Shown here: positions 1 through 6,886 of the stretch, piece after piece
How positions within the stretch are numbered: the first letter of the stretch is position 1
Layout: each line of letters begins with the position of its first letter
Source of the DNA: an uncultured Archangium sp.
GTDB lineage: Bacteria > Myxococcota > Myxococcia > Myxococcales > Myxococcaceae
NCBI GenBank assembly: GCA_937875615.1
Contig: CALNBU010001041.1
Coordinates: 1 to 6,886 of the forward strand
Direction: 5' to 3'
Length of the DNA stretch: 6,886 nt
Notes under the pieces: generated by a model
The model's input: only the letters and a program-made list of their open reading frames with translations
The model's database searches: none
What the model was told of the DNA's origin: nothing
Made by a program: the position numbers and the translations under genes

Positions 1-400
1 TGACGGCCTCGCGCAGCCGCACCACCTCGCGACGCAGCTGACGCTCGCGCAGCGCGCGCTCGATGGCCAGCACCAGGGCCTCGATGCGGAAGGGCTTGGC
101 GAGGAAGTCGACGGCCCCGGCGCGCACCGACTCCATGGCCAGGTCGATGGAGCCGAAGGCGGTGATGAGCAGCACCAGCTGCTCGGGCCGGGTGGCGGTG
201 AGCGAGCGCAGCAGCTCCAGCCCGCGCAGCTCCGGCATCTCGATGTCGGAGATGACAAGGTCGAAGCGCTCCTCGCCGAGGCGCTGGAGCGCCCGCGGCG
301 CGGAGAGCTCGGTGGAGACCAGGTACCCTTCTTCCTGGAGCGCCTCGCTCAGCCAGTTCACCACGCTGGCGTCGTCGTCGATGATGAGCAATCGCTTCAT
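1..400 (-). CDS. Response regulator, probably NtrC-like, 3' end missing (off left edge)
   Basis: This gene starts with ATG at 400 and is open to the left edge, so only about 133 N-terminal residues are visible. They form a complete receiver domain that accepts phosphate from a histidine kinase: the acidic cluster is D8-D9-D10, the phospho-acceptor is D52 (in SDIEMP), the switch threonine is T80 (in ITAFGS) and the conserved lysine is K102 (in AKPF). The following helix, ending RQLRREVVRLREAV, resembles the linker that precedes the AAA+ domain in NtrC-family sigma-54 activators. That assignment is an inference, because neither the ATPase nor the DNA-binding domain is in the window. Its ATG overlaps the TGA of the upstream kinase gene (ATGA, 400-397), so the two are almost surely translated together and act as a pair. 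The phosphorylated protein would be expected to bind DNA; the dyad array at 1845-1940 is a natural candidate target. Confidence 0.9.
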   Translation of the reverse strand, partial: MKRLLIIDDDASVVNWLSEALQEEGYLVSTELSAPRALQRLGEERFDLVISDIEMPELRGLELLRSLTATRPEQLVLLITAFGSIDLAMESVRAGAVDFLAKPFRIEALVLAIERALRERQLRREVVRLREAV

Positions 401-1845
401 GGCTGACTCCGTGGGCGCTGGGCCTCGTCTTCGCGGGGCAGCAGCACGCGCGCCAGACAGCCGCGCTCCACCACCGGAAACTCCACCGCGCCGCGATGCT
501 CCTTCACGATGGTGTGCACCACCGACAGCCCCAGCCCGCTCCCGCCCTCCTGCGGCCGGGTGGTGAAGAAGGGCTCGAAGAGGCGCTCGCGCACCGCGGC
601 GTCGAGGCCGGGTCCATCGTCCTCCACCTCCAACAGGAACTGCGCGCCGGGTCCGCCCACGCGCACCTGCACCGCGCCCCCTCGCGGGCTGACGTTGATG
701 GCGTTGCGCAGCAGGTTGAGCGCCACCTGCTGGAGCTGGTCGGCGTCGGCGAACACCTGCGTCTGGCCCGTCACCGAGAGCTGCAGCGCGACGCCGCGGC
801 GCCGCGCCTCCACCTCCAACAGCGCCGCCACCGCCTGCACGCCCTGCGCGCCGTCGAGGGTGGCGGGCGCCGAGGCCCGCCGCCGGGTGATGGACAACAG
901 CTGGCTGACGATGCGGGTGATGCGCTCGGTCTGCTCCACCAGCATCTGCGCGGTGCGGCGCGTGGCCTCTGGCTCGTCGGCGTGCTTCGACAGCGCGCGC
1001 GCGCGGCCCTCGAGCACCTGCAGCGGCGAGCCGATTTCATGCGCCATCACCGCCGAGAGCTGCCCCAGGGTGATGAGCTTGTCTGCGTCCTGCAGCGCGC
1101 GCTCCATGCGCTGGCGCGCGTCGCCCTCTTCCTTCGCGCGGCTGCGGGCGCGCTCTAACGCGGCCACCAGCTGGTCGAACTCGTGCGCCGCCTCCCCCAC
1201 CTCGTCGAAGCGGCGCGCCTCCGCGGCCACCGAGAGGTCCCCTTCGCGCACCCGCCGCATGTCGCGCACCAGCCGCCGCAGCGGCAGCGCCACCGAGCGC
1301 CGCGCCAGCAGCCACGTCAACAGCGCCACCGCGGCCACGAAGAGCAGCACCGTCAGCGCGATGGAGCGCCGGGTCTGCGCCAGGTCCTCCTGCAGCAGCA
1401 GCAGCGGCTTCTCCAGCACGATGGCCGACGCGCTCTCCGGCGTCTCGTCGCGCAGCCGGAGACCCACCCGCAGCGTCTCCGGCGTCAGCTCCACCACCGC
1501 CAGCGGCTCGGCCCGCGCCCGGCGCTCCAGGGCCAGCGTCGCCTCGCTGACCACCGCGTCGGCCGACACCCCCACCAGCAGCCCCGCGTCGTCGAAGACG
1601 AAGATGCCGATGGAGGGCTCCACCCGCTCCAGCGCCGCGAGGGTCTCCGAGACGTCCTGAATCTGCCGGTCGCGCAGCGCGTTCTCGAAGGCCACCTGGA
1701 GGCTGCGCGCCAACAGCAGCGTCTCCTTCACCTCCACCGCCTCCAATTCGGCGCGCTCCCGCCGCAGCATCAGCGCACCGCCGGCGGTGAAGAGCACCAC
1801 CGCACAGAGGCCGATGGCGAGCGTGAGACGGGCAGCCAGCTTCAT
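397..1845 (-). CDS. Membrane sensor histidine kinase (HAMP-HisKA-HATPase)
   Basis: A bacterial sensor kinase that autophosphorylates on histidine and passes phosphate to the overlapping response regulator. I chose the ATG at 1845 (482 residues); an in-frame TTG at 1863 would add six residues, but neither has a clear Shine-Dalgarno. Numbering from the ATG: TM1 is about 7-27, a periplasmic segment about 28-160, TM2 about 162-181, then a HAMP linker to about 234. The HisKA H-box has His269 in the motif MAHEIGSP. The ATPase domain shows the N-box (NLLRNAI, about 377-383), the G1 box (DDGPG, about 409-413), the F box (FEPFFTT) and the G2 box (GSGLGL, about 435-440). All catalytic motifs are intact. 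The periplasmic segment contains a stretch, GIFVFDDAGLLVGVSAD, reminiscent of a PAS/Cache-like fold. It has no His, Cys or Met, so direct ZraS-like or CusS-like metal sensing is not supported. The stimulus is unknown. Confidence 0.95.
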   Translation of the reverse strand: MKLAARLTLAIGLCAVVLFTAGGALMLRRERAELEAVEVKETLLLARSLQVAFENALRDRQIQDVSETLAALERVEPSIGIFVFDDAGLLVGVSADAVVSEATLALERRARAEPLAVVELTPETLRVGLRLRDETPESASAIVLEKPLLLLQEDLAQTRRSIALTVLLFVAAVALLTWLLARRSVALPLRRLVRDMRRVREGDLSVAAEARRFDEVGEAAHEFDQLVAALERARSRAKEEGDARQRMERALQDADKLITLGQLSAVMAHEIGSPLQVLEGRARALSKHADEPEATRRTAQMLVEQTERITRIVSQLLSITRRRASAPATLDGAQGVQAVAALLEVEARRRGVALQLSVTGQTQVFADADQLQQVALNLLRNAINVSPRGGAVQVRVGGPGAQFLLEVEDDGPGLDAAVRERLFEPFFTTRPQEGGSGLGLSVVHTIVKEHRGAVEFPVVERGCLARVLLPREDEAQRPRSQP

Positions 1846-1940
1846 GGTCGTCAGATGCGACAAAAGTCGCGACTGGCGACTCTACTGTACCTACCAAGGG
1901 AAGTCGCCCCTGACGACCACAAAGTCGCCAAAGACGACTT
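1845..1940. promoter_or_regulatory. Candidate operator array: four GTCG-N7-CGAC dyads in the divergent control region
   Basis: Four copies of an imperfect palindrome with half-sites GTCG and CGAC separated by exactly 7 bases are seen here. Site 1 has half-sites 1847-1850 and 1858-1861, site 2 has 1866-1869 and 1877-1880, site 3 has 1903-1906 and 1914-1917, and site 4 has 1924-1927 and 1935-1938. Centres are 1854, 1873, 1910 and 1931. Sites 2, 3 and 4 share AAGTCGC-N6-CGAC on the plus strand. Site 1 is in the opposite orientation: on the minus strand it reads TTGTCGCATCTGACGACCA and matches site 3 at 15 of 19 positions. Sites 1 and 2 abut as 19-bp units. The length and symmetry suit a dimeric helix-turn-helix regulator. 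The adjacent response regulator is the obvious candidate binder by position, but this is inference. I recognise no known family box. Confidence 0.65.
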
Positions 1941-2007
1941 TATGAAGTCACACAGACAGTAATTTCAACTACTTGCCATCGGCCTCGCTCTTGAAGTGCG
2001 CCGAGGC
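1846..2007. promoter_or_regulatory. Divergent intergenic control region between kinase operon and efflux pump
   Basis: The 162 bases between the divergent starts at 1845 (minus) and 2008 (plus) must hold promoters for both transcription units. The part from about 1920 to 1975 is visibly more AT-rich than the flanking genes (for example TTTATGAAG and AGTAATTTCAAC), as expected of a promoter region. I could not identify a convincing -35/-10 pair or a sigma-54 GG-N10-GC element on either strand. The operator-like dyads occupy its left half, nearer the kinase gene. The last 40 bases before 2008 are GC-rich leader with no strong ribosome-binding site. Confidence 0.6.
1901..1941 (+). repeat. 21-bp tandem direct repeat, two copies
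   Basis: Two consecutive units of AAGTCGCC-N3-GACGAC start at 1901 and 1922, a pitch of exactly 21 bases, or about two turns of DNA. The second unit also forms a perfect 7-bp inverted repeat (AAAGTCG at 1921-1927, CGACTTT at 1935-1941, 7-base spacer). A decayed third half-unit, AAGTCAC, begins at 1945. These are sites 3 and 4 of the operator array. The phasing would place bound dimers on the same face of the helix. Confidence 0.75.
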
Positions 2008-5000
2008 ATGTTGGAACGAATCGTCCTTGCTTCGGTGCGCTCGCGTGGCGCGGTGCTGGCCATCCTCGCGGTGCTGCTGGGCGGGGGCGTGGTGGCGGCG
2101 CTGCGGCTGCCCATCGACGCGCTGCCCGACGTCAGCAACGTGCAGGTCACCATCGTCACCGAAGCCCCCGGCCTCTCGCCCACCGACGCCGAGCGCATGG
2201 TGACCGCGCCCATGGAGCTGGCGCTCAACGGCATGCCCGGCCTCTCGGAGGTGCGCAGCGTGTCGCGCGCGTCGCTGTCGGTCATCACCGCCGTCTTCAA
2301 GGAGGGCACCAACATCTGGTTCGCCCGGCAGCTGGTGGCGGAGCGCCTGCGCGAGGCCACCGCCGACCTCCCGGCCTTCATCCCTCCGCCGCAGCTGGCG
2401 CCGGTGTCCACCGGCCTGGGCGAAATCCTCTTCTTCGCGCTCGAGAGCGAGAACGGCACGCACTCGGCGATGCAGCTGCGCACGCTGCTCGACTGGGAGC
2501 TGGTGCCGCGCCTGCGCTCCGTGCAGGGCGTCATCGAGGTCAACACCCTGGGCGGAGAGCTCAAGCAGTTCCAGGTCGTCACCTCCTCCACGCGGCTCAA
2601 CTCGCTCAACCTCACCCTCAACGAGCTGGAGGAGGCCATCTCCCGGGCCACCTCCAGCGTGGGCGGCGGCTACCTCGAGTACCGCGGCGAGAACCTGCTG
2701 CTGCGCGGCGAGGGCCTGCTGGTCGACGAGGAGGACCTCGGCAACGTGGTGATTCGTGGCGGCAACCAGCGCGTCATCGTCAAGCAGGTGGCCGACGTGC
2801 GCGTGGGCCCCGCGCTGCGCTACGGCGTCGCCACCAAAGACGGCCGCGGCGAGGTGGTGGCGGGCACGGTGATGATGGTGCTGGGCGCCAACAGCCGCGA
2901 CGTCATCGGCGACGTGAAGGAGCGCGTGGCCGAGCTGCAGGCCACCCTGCCGCCGGGCGTGAAGCTGACCACGCTCTACGACCGCTCGGAGTTCGTCAAC
3001 CGCGTGCTCTACACGGTGCTCAAGAACCTCGCCGAGGGCGCGCTGGTGGTGCTGCTGGTGCTGGCGGTCTTCCTGGGCTCGCTGCGCGGCGCCATCGCGG
3101 TGGTGCTGGGCATCCCCGCCTCGATGAGCGTGGCCCTCTTCGCCATGCACGCGCTGGGCGTGACGGGCGACCTGATGTCGCTGGGCGCCATCGACTTCGG
3201 CTTCCTCGTCGACGGACCCATCGTGGTGCTGGAGGGCATGTTGACGGCCATGGCCGGCGTGCAGCTGCGCTCCGAGAAGGAGCGGCTGGCGAAGCTGGGC
3301 GAGGCGGCGGCCTCGGTGGCGCGCCCGGTGGCCTTCTCGGTGGCCATCATCATGCTGGTGTACCTCCCGCTGCTCACGCTCGAGGGCGTGGAGGGCAAGA
3401 TGTTCCGCCCCATGACGGTGGTGATGGCCTCGGCGCTCTTCGGCGCCATGTTCTACTCGGTGGCGCTCTTCCCCGGCGTCAGCGCGGCGCTGCTGCCGAA
3501 GCAGCTGGGCCACGGCCCCCGCTGGCTCTCGCGGCTGACCGACTGGTACCAGTCGGTGCTGCCCACCGTGCTGCAGCAGCGCGTGGCCTGGGTGACGGCG
3601 TCGGCGCTGGCGCTGGTGGCGCTGCTGGCGCTGCAGTCGACGAAGGGCGCGGAGTTCATCCCCCGCATCCAGGAGGGCGACATCGTGCTGGGCATCCGCA
3701 GGCCGCCGTCGGTGGCGCTCAGCGAGGCCCGCCGCCTGGACCTCGCGGTGGAGGCCGCGGTGCTGGAGCTCCCCGACGTGGAGGCGGTGCTGGGCATGAC
3801 CGGGCGCGCGGAGATGGCCTTCGACCCGCGCGGCAACGACGCCACCGACGTGCTCATCCGCATGAAGCCGGAGAAGGAGTGGACCTCGGCCAGGAACTTC
3901 GAGGGCATGGCGGCGCTGCTGAAGACGCGCGTGGAGGGCCGCGTGCCCAGCACCTTCGTCTCGGTCTCGCAGCCCATCGAAGACCGCAACAACGAGCTCA
4001 TCTCCGGCAGCCGCTCGGACGTCGCCATCCGCATCTCCGGCCGCGACCTGGCGGTGCTCAACGAGAAGGCCGCCGCGGTGGGCGACGTGGTGCGCGGCAT
4101 CGACGGCACCGGCGACGTGCGCATCGAGCGCCTCACCGGCATGCCCACCCTGACCTTCCAGCCCAACCGCGAGCGCCTCGCGCGCTACGGCGTCGAGCTG
4201 GAGAAGGCCTTCGAGACCATCGAGGCCGCGCGCGTGGGCCGCAAGGTGGGCTCCATCTACGAGGGGCCGCGGCGCTTCGACGTGCGGGTGCTGGTGCCTC
4301 CGGCCAACATCTCTCCCGAGGCCGTGGGCGACCTGCTGGTGGAGACCTCCGACGACAAGCTGGTGAACCTCGACGAGCTGGGCACGGTGCGGGAGGTCGA
4401 GGGGCCCACCACCGTGCGCCGCGAGAACTTCCAGCGCACGGTGCGCGTGGAGGTGAACCTCCGCGGTCGCGACCTGGTGTCGTGGGTGACCGAGGCCCAG
4501 GCCAGGGTGGCCGAGCAGGTGCCGCTGCCCTCGGGCTACGCGTCGAGCTGGGGCGGCCAATTCGAGAGCTTCGCCCGCGCGCAGGCGCGGCTGGCCATGG
4601 TGGTGCCGCTGGCCCTGGCCATCATCGCCGCGATGCTGGTGCTGACCTTCGGCAGCGCGCGCATGGCCTTCGCGGTCTTCACCCTGGTGCCCCTGGCGCT
4701 CATCGGGGGCCTGGGCGGCCTGCTGGTCCGCGGCATGTCCTTCAGCATCCCCGCCGCGGTGGGCTTCATCGCGCTGGCCGGCGTGGCGGTGCTCAACGGC
4801 GTGGTGATGGCCTCCGCGGTGCGGCGCGAACAGGAGGCCGGCTTCCCGCTGGAGCAGGCGGTGGTGCGCGGCGCCTCGCACGCCCTGCGCGCGGTGCTCA
4901 CCACCGCGGCGGTGGCGGCGCTCGGCTTCTCGCCCATGGCCCTCAACACCGGCGCCGGCAGCGAGGTGCAGCGCCCGCTGGCCACGGTGGTCATCTTCGG

Positions 5001-5148
5001 CATCGTCGGCGCCACCGTGCTGATGCTGGCGGTGTTCCCCGGCATCATGCGCATGGTGCTGAACGAGCGGCTGCCCGCGCCGAAGACCGGAGAAGACGAG
5101 CCGGAGGCCTCCGACGACGCCGCGGCGCCGCCCAGCCCGGCGCACTGA
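2008..5148 (+). CDS. RND efflux permease, heavy-metal efflux (CzcA/CusA) subfamily
   Basis: An inner-membrane proton-driven pump of 1046 residues, the usual length for the family. I chose the ATG at 2008 because MLERIVLASVRSRG aligns with the usual CzcA start; an in-frame GTG at 1996 would add four residues. TM1 is about 12-31. Two large periplasmic regions (about 32-335 and 545-860) separate TM2-TM6 (about 336-494), TM7 (about 525-542) and TM8-TM12 (about 862-1016), the typical duplicated RND layout. TM4 holds D396, D402 and E409 (DFGFLVDG...LE), the proton-relay triad of CzcA. Further family hallmarks are PIDALPDVSNVQV near the N-terminus, EFIPRIQEGDI (about 549-559), NELISG (about 662-667), LAGVAVLNG (about 923-931) and EVQRPLATVV (about 986-995). 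The C-terminal tail of about 25 residues is acidic and Pro/Ala-rich. The CusA copper-binding methionines appear to be absent, so a divalent cation is the more likely substrate, but this is not proven. No adaptor or outer-membrane channel gene lies next to it. Confidence 0.93.
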   Translation: MLERIVLASVRSRGAVLAILAVLLGGGVVAALRLPIDALPDVSNVQVTIVTEAPGLSPTDAERMVTAPMELALNGMPGLSEVRSVSRASLSVITAVFKEGTNIWFARQLVAERLREATADLPAFIPPPQLAPVSTGLGEILFFALESENGTHSAMQLRTLLDWELVPRLRSVQGVIEVNTLGGELKQFQVVTSSTRLNSLNLTLNELEEAISRATSSVGGGYLEYRGENLLLRGEGLLVDEEDLGNVVIRGGNQRVIVKQVADVRVGPALRYGVATKDGRGEVVAGTVMMVLGANSRDVIGDVKERVAELQATLPPGVKLTTLYDRSEFVNRVLYTVLKNLAEGALVVLLVLAVFLGSLRGAIAVVLGIPASMSVALFAMHALGVTGDLMSLGAIDFGFLVDGPIVVLEGMLTAMAGVQLRSEKERLAKLGEAAASVARPVAFSVAIIMLVYLPLLTLEGVEGKMFRPMTVVMASALFGAMFYSVALFPGVSAALLPKQLGHGPRWLSRLTDWYQSVLPTVLQQRVAWVTASALALVALLALQSTKGAEFIPRIQEGDIVLGIRRPPSVALSEARRLDLAVEAAVLELPDVEAVLGMTGRAEMAFDPRGNDATDVLIRMKPEKEWTSARNFEGMAALLKTRVEGRVPSTFVSVSQPIEDRNNELISGSRSDVAIRISGRDLAVLNEKAAAVGDVVRGIDGTGDVRIERLTGMPTLTFQPNRERLARYGVELEKAFETIEAARVGRKVGSIYEGPRRFDVRVLVPPANISPEAVGDLLVETSDDKLVNLDELGTVREVEGPTTVRRENFQRTVRVEVNLRGRDLVSWVTEAQARVAEQVPLPSGYASSWGGQFESFARAQARLAMVVPLALAIIAAMLVLTFGSARMAFAVFTLVPLALIGGLGGLLVRGMSFSIPAAVGFIALAGVAVLNGVVMASAVRREQEAGFPLEQAVVRGASHALRAVLTTAAVAALGFSPMALNTGAGSEVQRPLATVVIFGIVGATVLMLAVFPGIMRMVLNERLPAPKTGEDEPEASDDAAAPPSPAH

Positions 5149-5205
5149 CGCCCTCGCGGAAGTACCAGGCGCTCCACGGCGCAAAGGTGCGTTAGACAGC
5201 GGCGC
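5149..5205 (+). promoter_or_regulatory. Short intergenic gap with a possible leaderless-type promoter
   Basis: Only 57 bases separate the pump from the DUF58 gene. No convincing rho-independent terminator is present: the GC-rich ggcgctccacggcgc stretch does not form a stable stem, and no T-run follows. There is no Shine-Dalgarno at a normal distance from the ATG at 5206; the nearest purine run, AAAGG at 5183-5187, is about 18 bases away. The hexamer TAGACA (5193-5198) resembles a -10 element and sits 7 bases before the ATG, as expected for a leaderless transcript, but no -35 match is seen about 17 bases upstream. Read-through from the pump gene is the alternative. Confidence 0.35.
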
Positions 5206-6080
<875 letters not shown>

Positions 6081-6084
<4 letters not shown>

Positions 6085-6886
6085 CCTTCGCGCAACCGTG
6101 GTTCCTGCTGGGCGCGCTGGCGGCCCTCATCCCCCTGCTGGTGCACCTCTTCGACCGGCGCCGCCCGCGCGAGGTCCCCTTCGCCGCCCTCGACTTCGTG
6201 CTGCGCAGCCAGAAGCGCACCGCCTCGCGGCTCAAGCTCAAGCGCGTCCTGCTGTACCTCCTGCGCACGCTCCTCTTCCTCGCGGTGCCGCTGGCCCTGG
6301 CGCGCCCGTCTTGCTCCGCGCCAGAGAACCTCGCCACGCCGCGCGGGCTGGCGGCCACCGCGGTGGTGCTCGACACCTCCTTCGGGCTGCGTTTCGACGA
6401 CGGCAAGCCCCTGTTCGACCTCGCGCGCGACGAGGCGAAGGCCGCGCTGCGCGAGCTCTCCCCCGAGGAGCCGGCGACGCTGGTGGTGTGCACCGACAAC
6501 CCGGCGGCGGTCGCGCCGCTCGGCTTCGAGCGCCTCCGCCTGCTCTCGGCCCTCGACGAGGCGAAGCCCCGCTACGTCGCCGCCGACCTGAACCGCTGCC
6601 TGGAGACCGCGGCGCGCACCCTCGACGACTCGCCGCTGCCCGGGCGCCGCCTGGTGCTGGTGTCGGCGCTGCTGCAGAGCAGCCTGCGCCTGGAGGCCGA
6701 GCCCCCCAGCGCCGCCACCGCGAAGGGCGAGAAGGCGAAGCCGGAGCTGGTGCTGCGCGCCATCGACGCAGACCGGCCGCACCCCAACCACGCGCTGGTC
6801 GACATGCGCGCGGAGCTGGCCCCGCACCTCGGCGCCGGCGCCTGGCAGTTCACCTTCACCGTGCGCAACTTCTCCGCGACCGCGCT
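6081..6886 (+). CDS. BatA-type membrane protein with degenerate vWA domain, 3' end missing (off right edge)
   Basis: The frame opens with GTG at 6081, overlapping the DUF58 stop, and stays open to the window end, giving 268 residues of a longer protein. The N-terminus matches the BatA/aerotolerance-regulator N-terminal domain: FAQPWFLLGALAALIPLLVH (about 3-22, TM1), then HLFDRRRPREVPFAALDF, a basic stretch (SRLKLKR) and TM2 (about 56-74, ending ALARP). A vWA-like domain follows at about 90-206. Its metal site is largely lost: the first motif is D98-T-S-F-G102 instead of DxSxS, the region expected to supply the MIDAS threonine reads VAADL (about 166-170), and the expected TD or SD near residue 196 is SA. 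A charged Lys/Glu linker (about 207-222) leads into the start of what may be a beta-sandwich region. By family it is a membrane partner of DUF58; the soluble domain would face the periplasm if the topology matches other BatA proteins. Confidence 0.88.

Noticed and set aside
509..1660. Plus-strand open frames over the histidine kinase gene
   Set aside because: The translations are low-complexity Ser/Arg/Ala-rich and show no motifs, whereas the minus-strand kinase has all catalytic boxes.
1857..1870. GCGAC-AAAA-GTCGC as an RNA hairpin or terminator
   Set aside because: The stem is only 5 bp with no T-run, and it is fully explained by the junction of two abutting operator dyads.
1874..1888. Plus-strand TGGCGACTCTACTGT as a sigma-54 element
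   Set aside because: The TGGC part is simply half of the operator dyad and the -12 position is GT.
1966..1980. Minus-strand TGGCAAGTAGTTGAA as a sigma-54 -24/-12 promoter
   Set aside because: The spacing is one base short of GG-N10-GC and the -12 dinucleotide is not GC. It would also put the dyads downstream of the transcript start.
1980..1995. Plus-strand CGGC-N8-TTGA as a sigma-54 promoter for the pump
   Set aside because: The GG-N10 spacing fits, but the -12 element reads GA rather than GC, the -24 element is poor, and transcription would start almost at the ATG at 2008.
5161..5187. Rho-independent terminator after the pump gene
   Set aside because: The repeated GGCGC elements are direct rather than inverted repeats, and there is no T-tract.

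Overview
This is a GC-rich, densely coding window from what looks like a myxobacterium (Myxococcota) or a similar high-GC deltaproteobacterial relative. That assignment is an inference from base composition, from the histidine kinase plus apparent NtrC-like regulator, and from the DUF58/BatA-type gene pair; no marker gene fixes the taxon.

Left part (1-1845, minus strand): a two-component operon reading leftwards. A membrane histidine kinase (1845 to 397) is followed, with a 4-base ATGA overlap, by a response regulator whose receiver domain is complete but which runs off the left edge. The linker after the receiver resembles NtrC-family regulators, but the output domains are not visible.

Middle (about 1846-2007): the divergent control region between the kinase operon and an efflux pump. 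It carries four copies of a dyad, GTCG-N7-CGAC, best written AAGTCGC-N6-CGAC, centred near 1854, 1873, 1910 and 1931. Two of these form a 21-bp tandem repeat. This is the most striking unexplained signal in the window and is a strong candidate operator array.

Right-centre (2008-5148, plus strand): a full-length RND permease of the heavy-metal efflux (CzcA/CusA) subfamily with the D-D-E proton-relay triad in TM4. It has a CzcA-like rather than CusA-like central segment. No periplasmic adaptor or outer-membrane channel gene is next to it.

Right end (5206-6886, plus strand): a DUF58 protein with an intact MIDAS metal site, overlapping by 4 bases a BatA-type membrane protein whose von Willebrand A domain has lost most MIDAS residues and which runs off the right edge. 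A MoxR ATPase, the usual partner of this pair, is not directly upstream.

Working model: the kinase and regulator sense an envelope signal, and the dyad array couples their own expression to that of the divergent pump. The DUF58/BatA pair is probably a separate transcription unit concerned with envelope or complex assembly.
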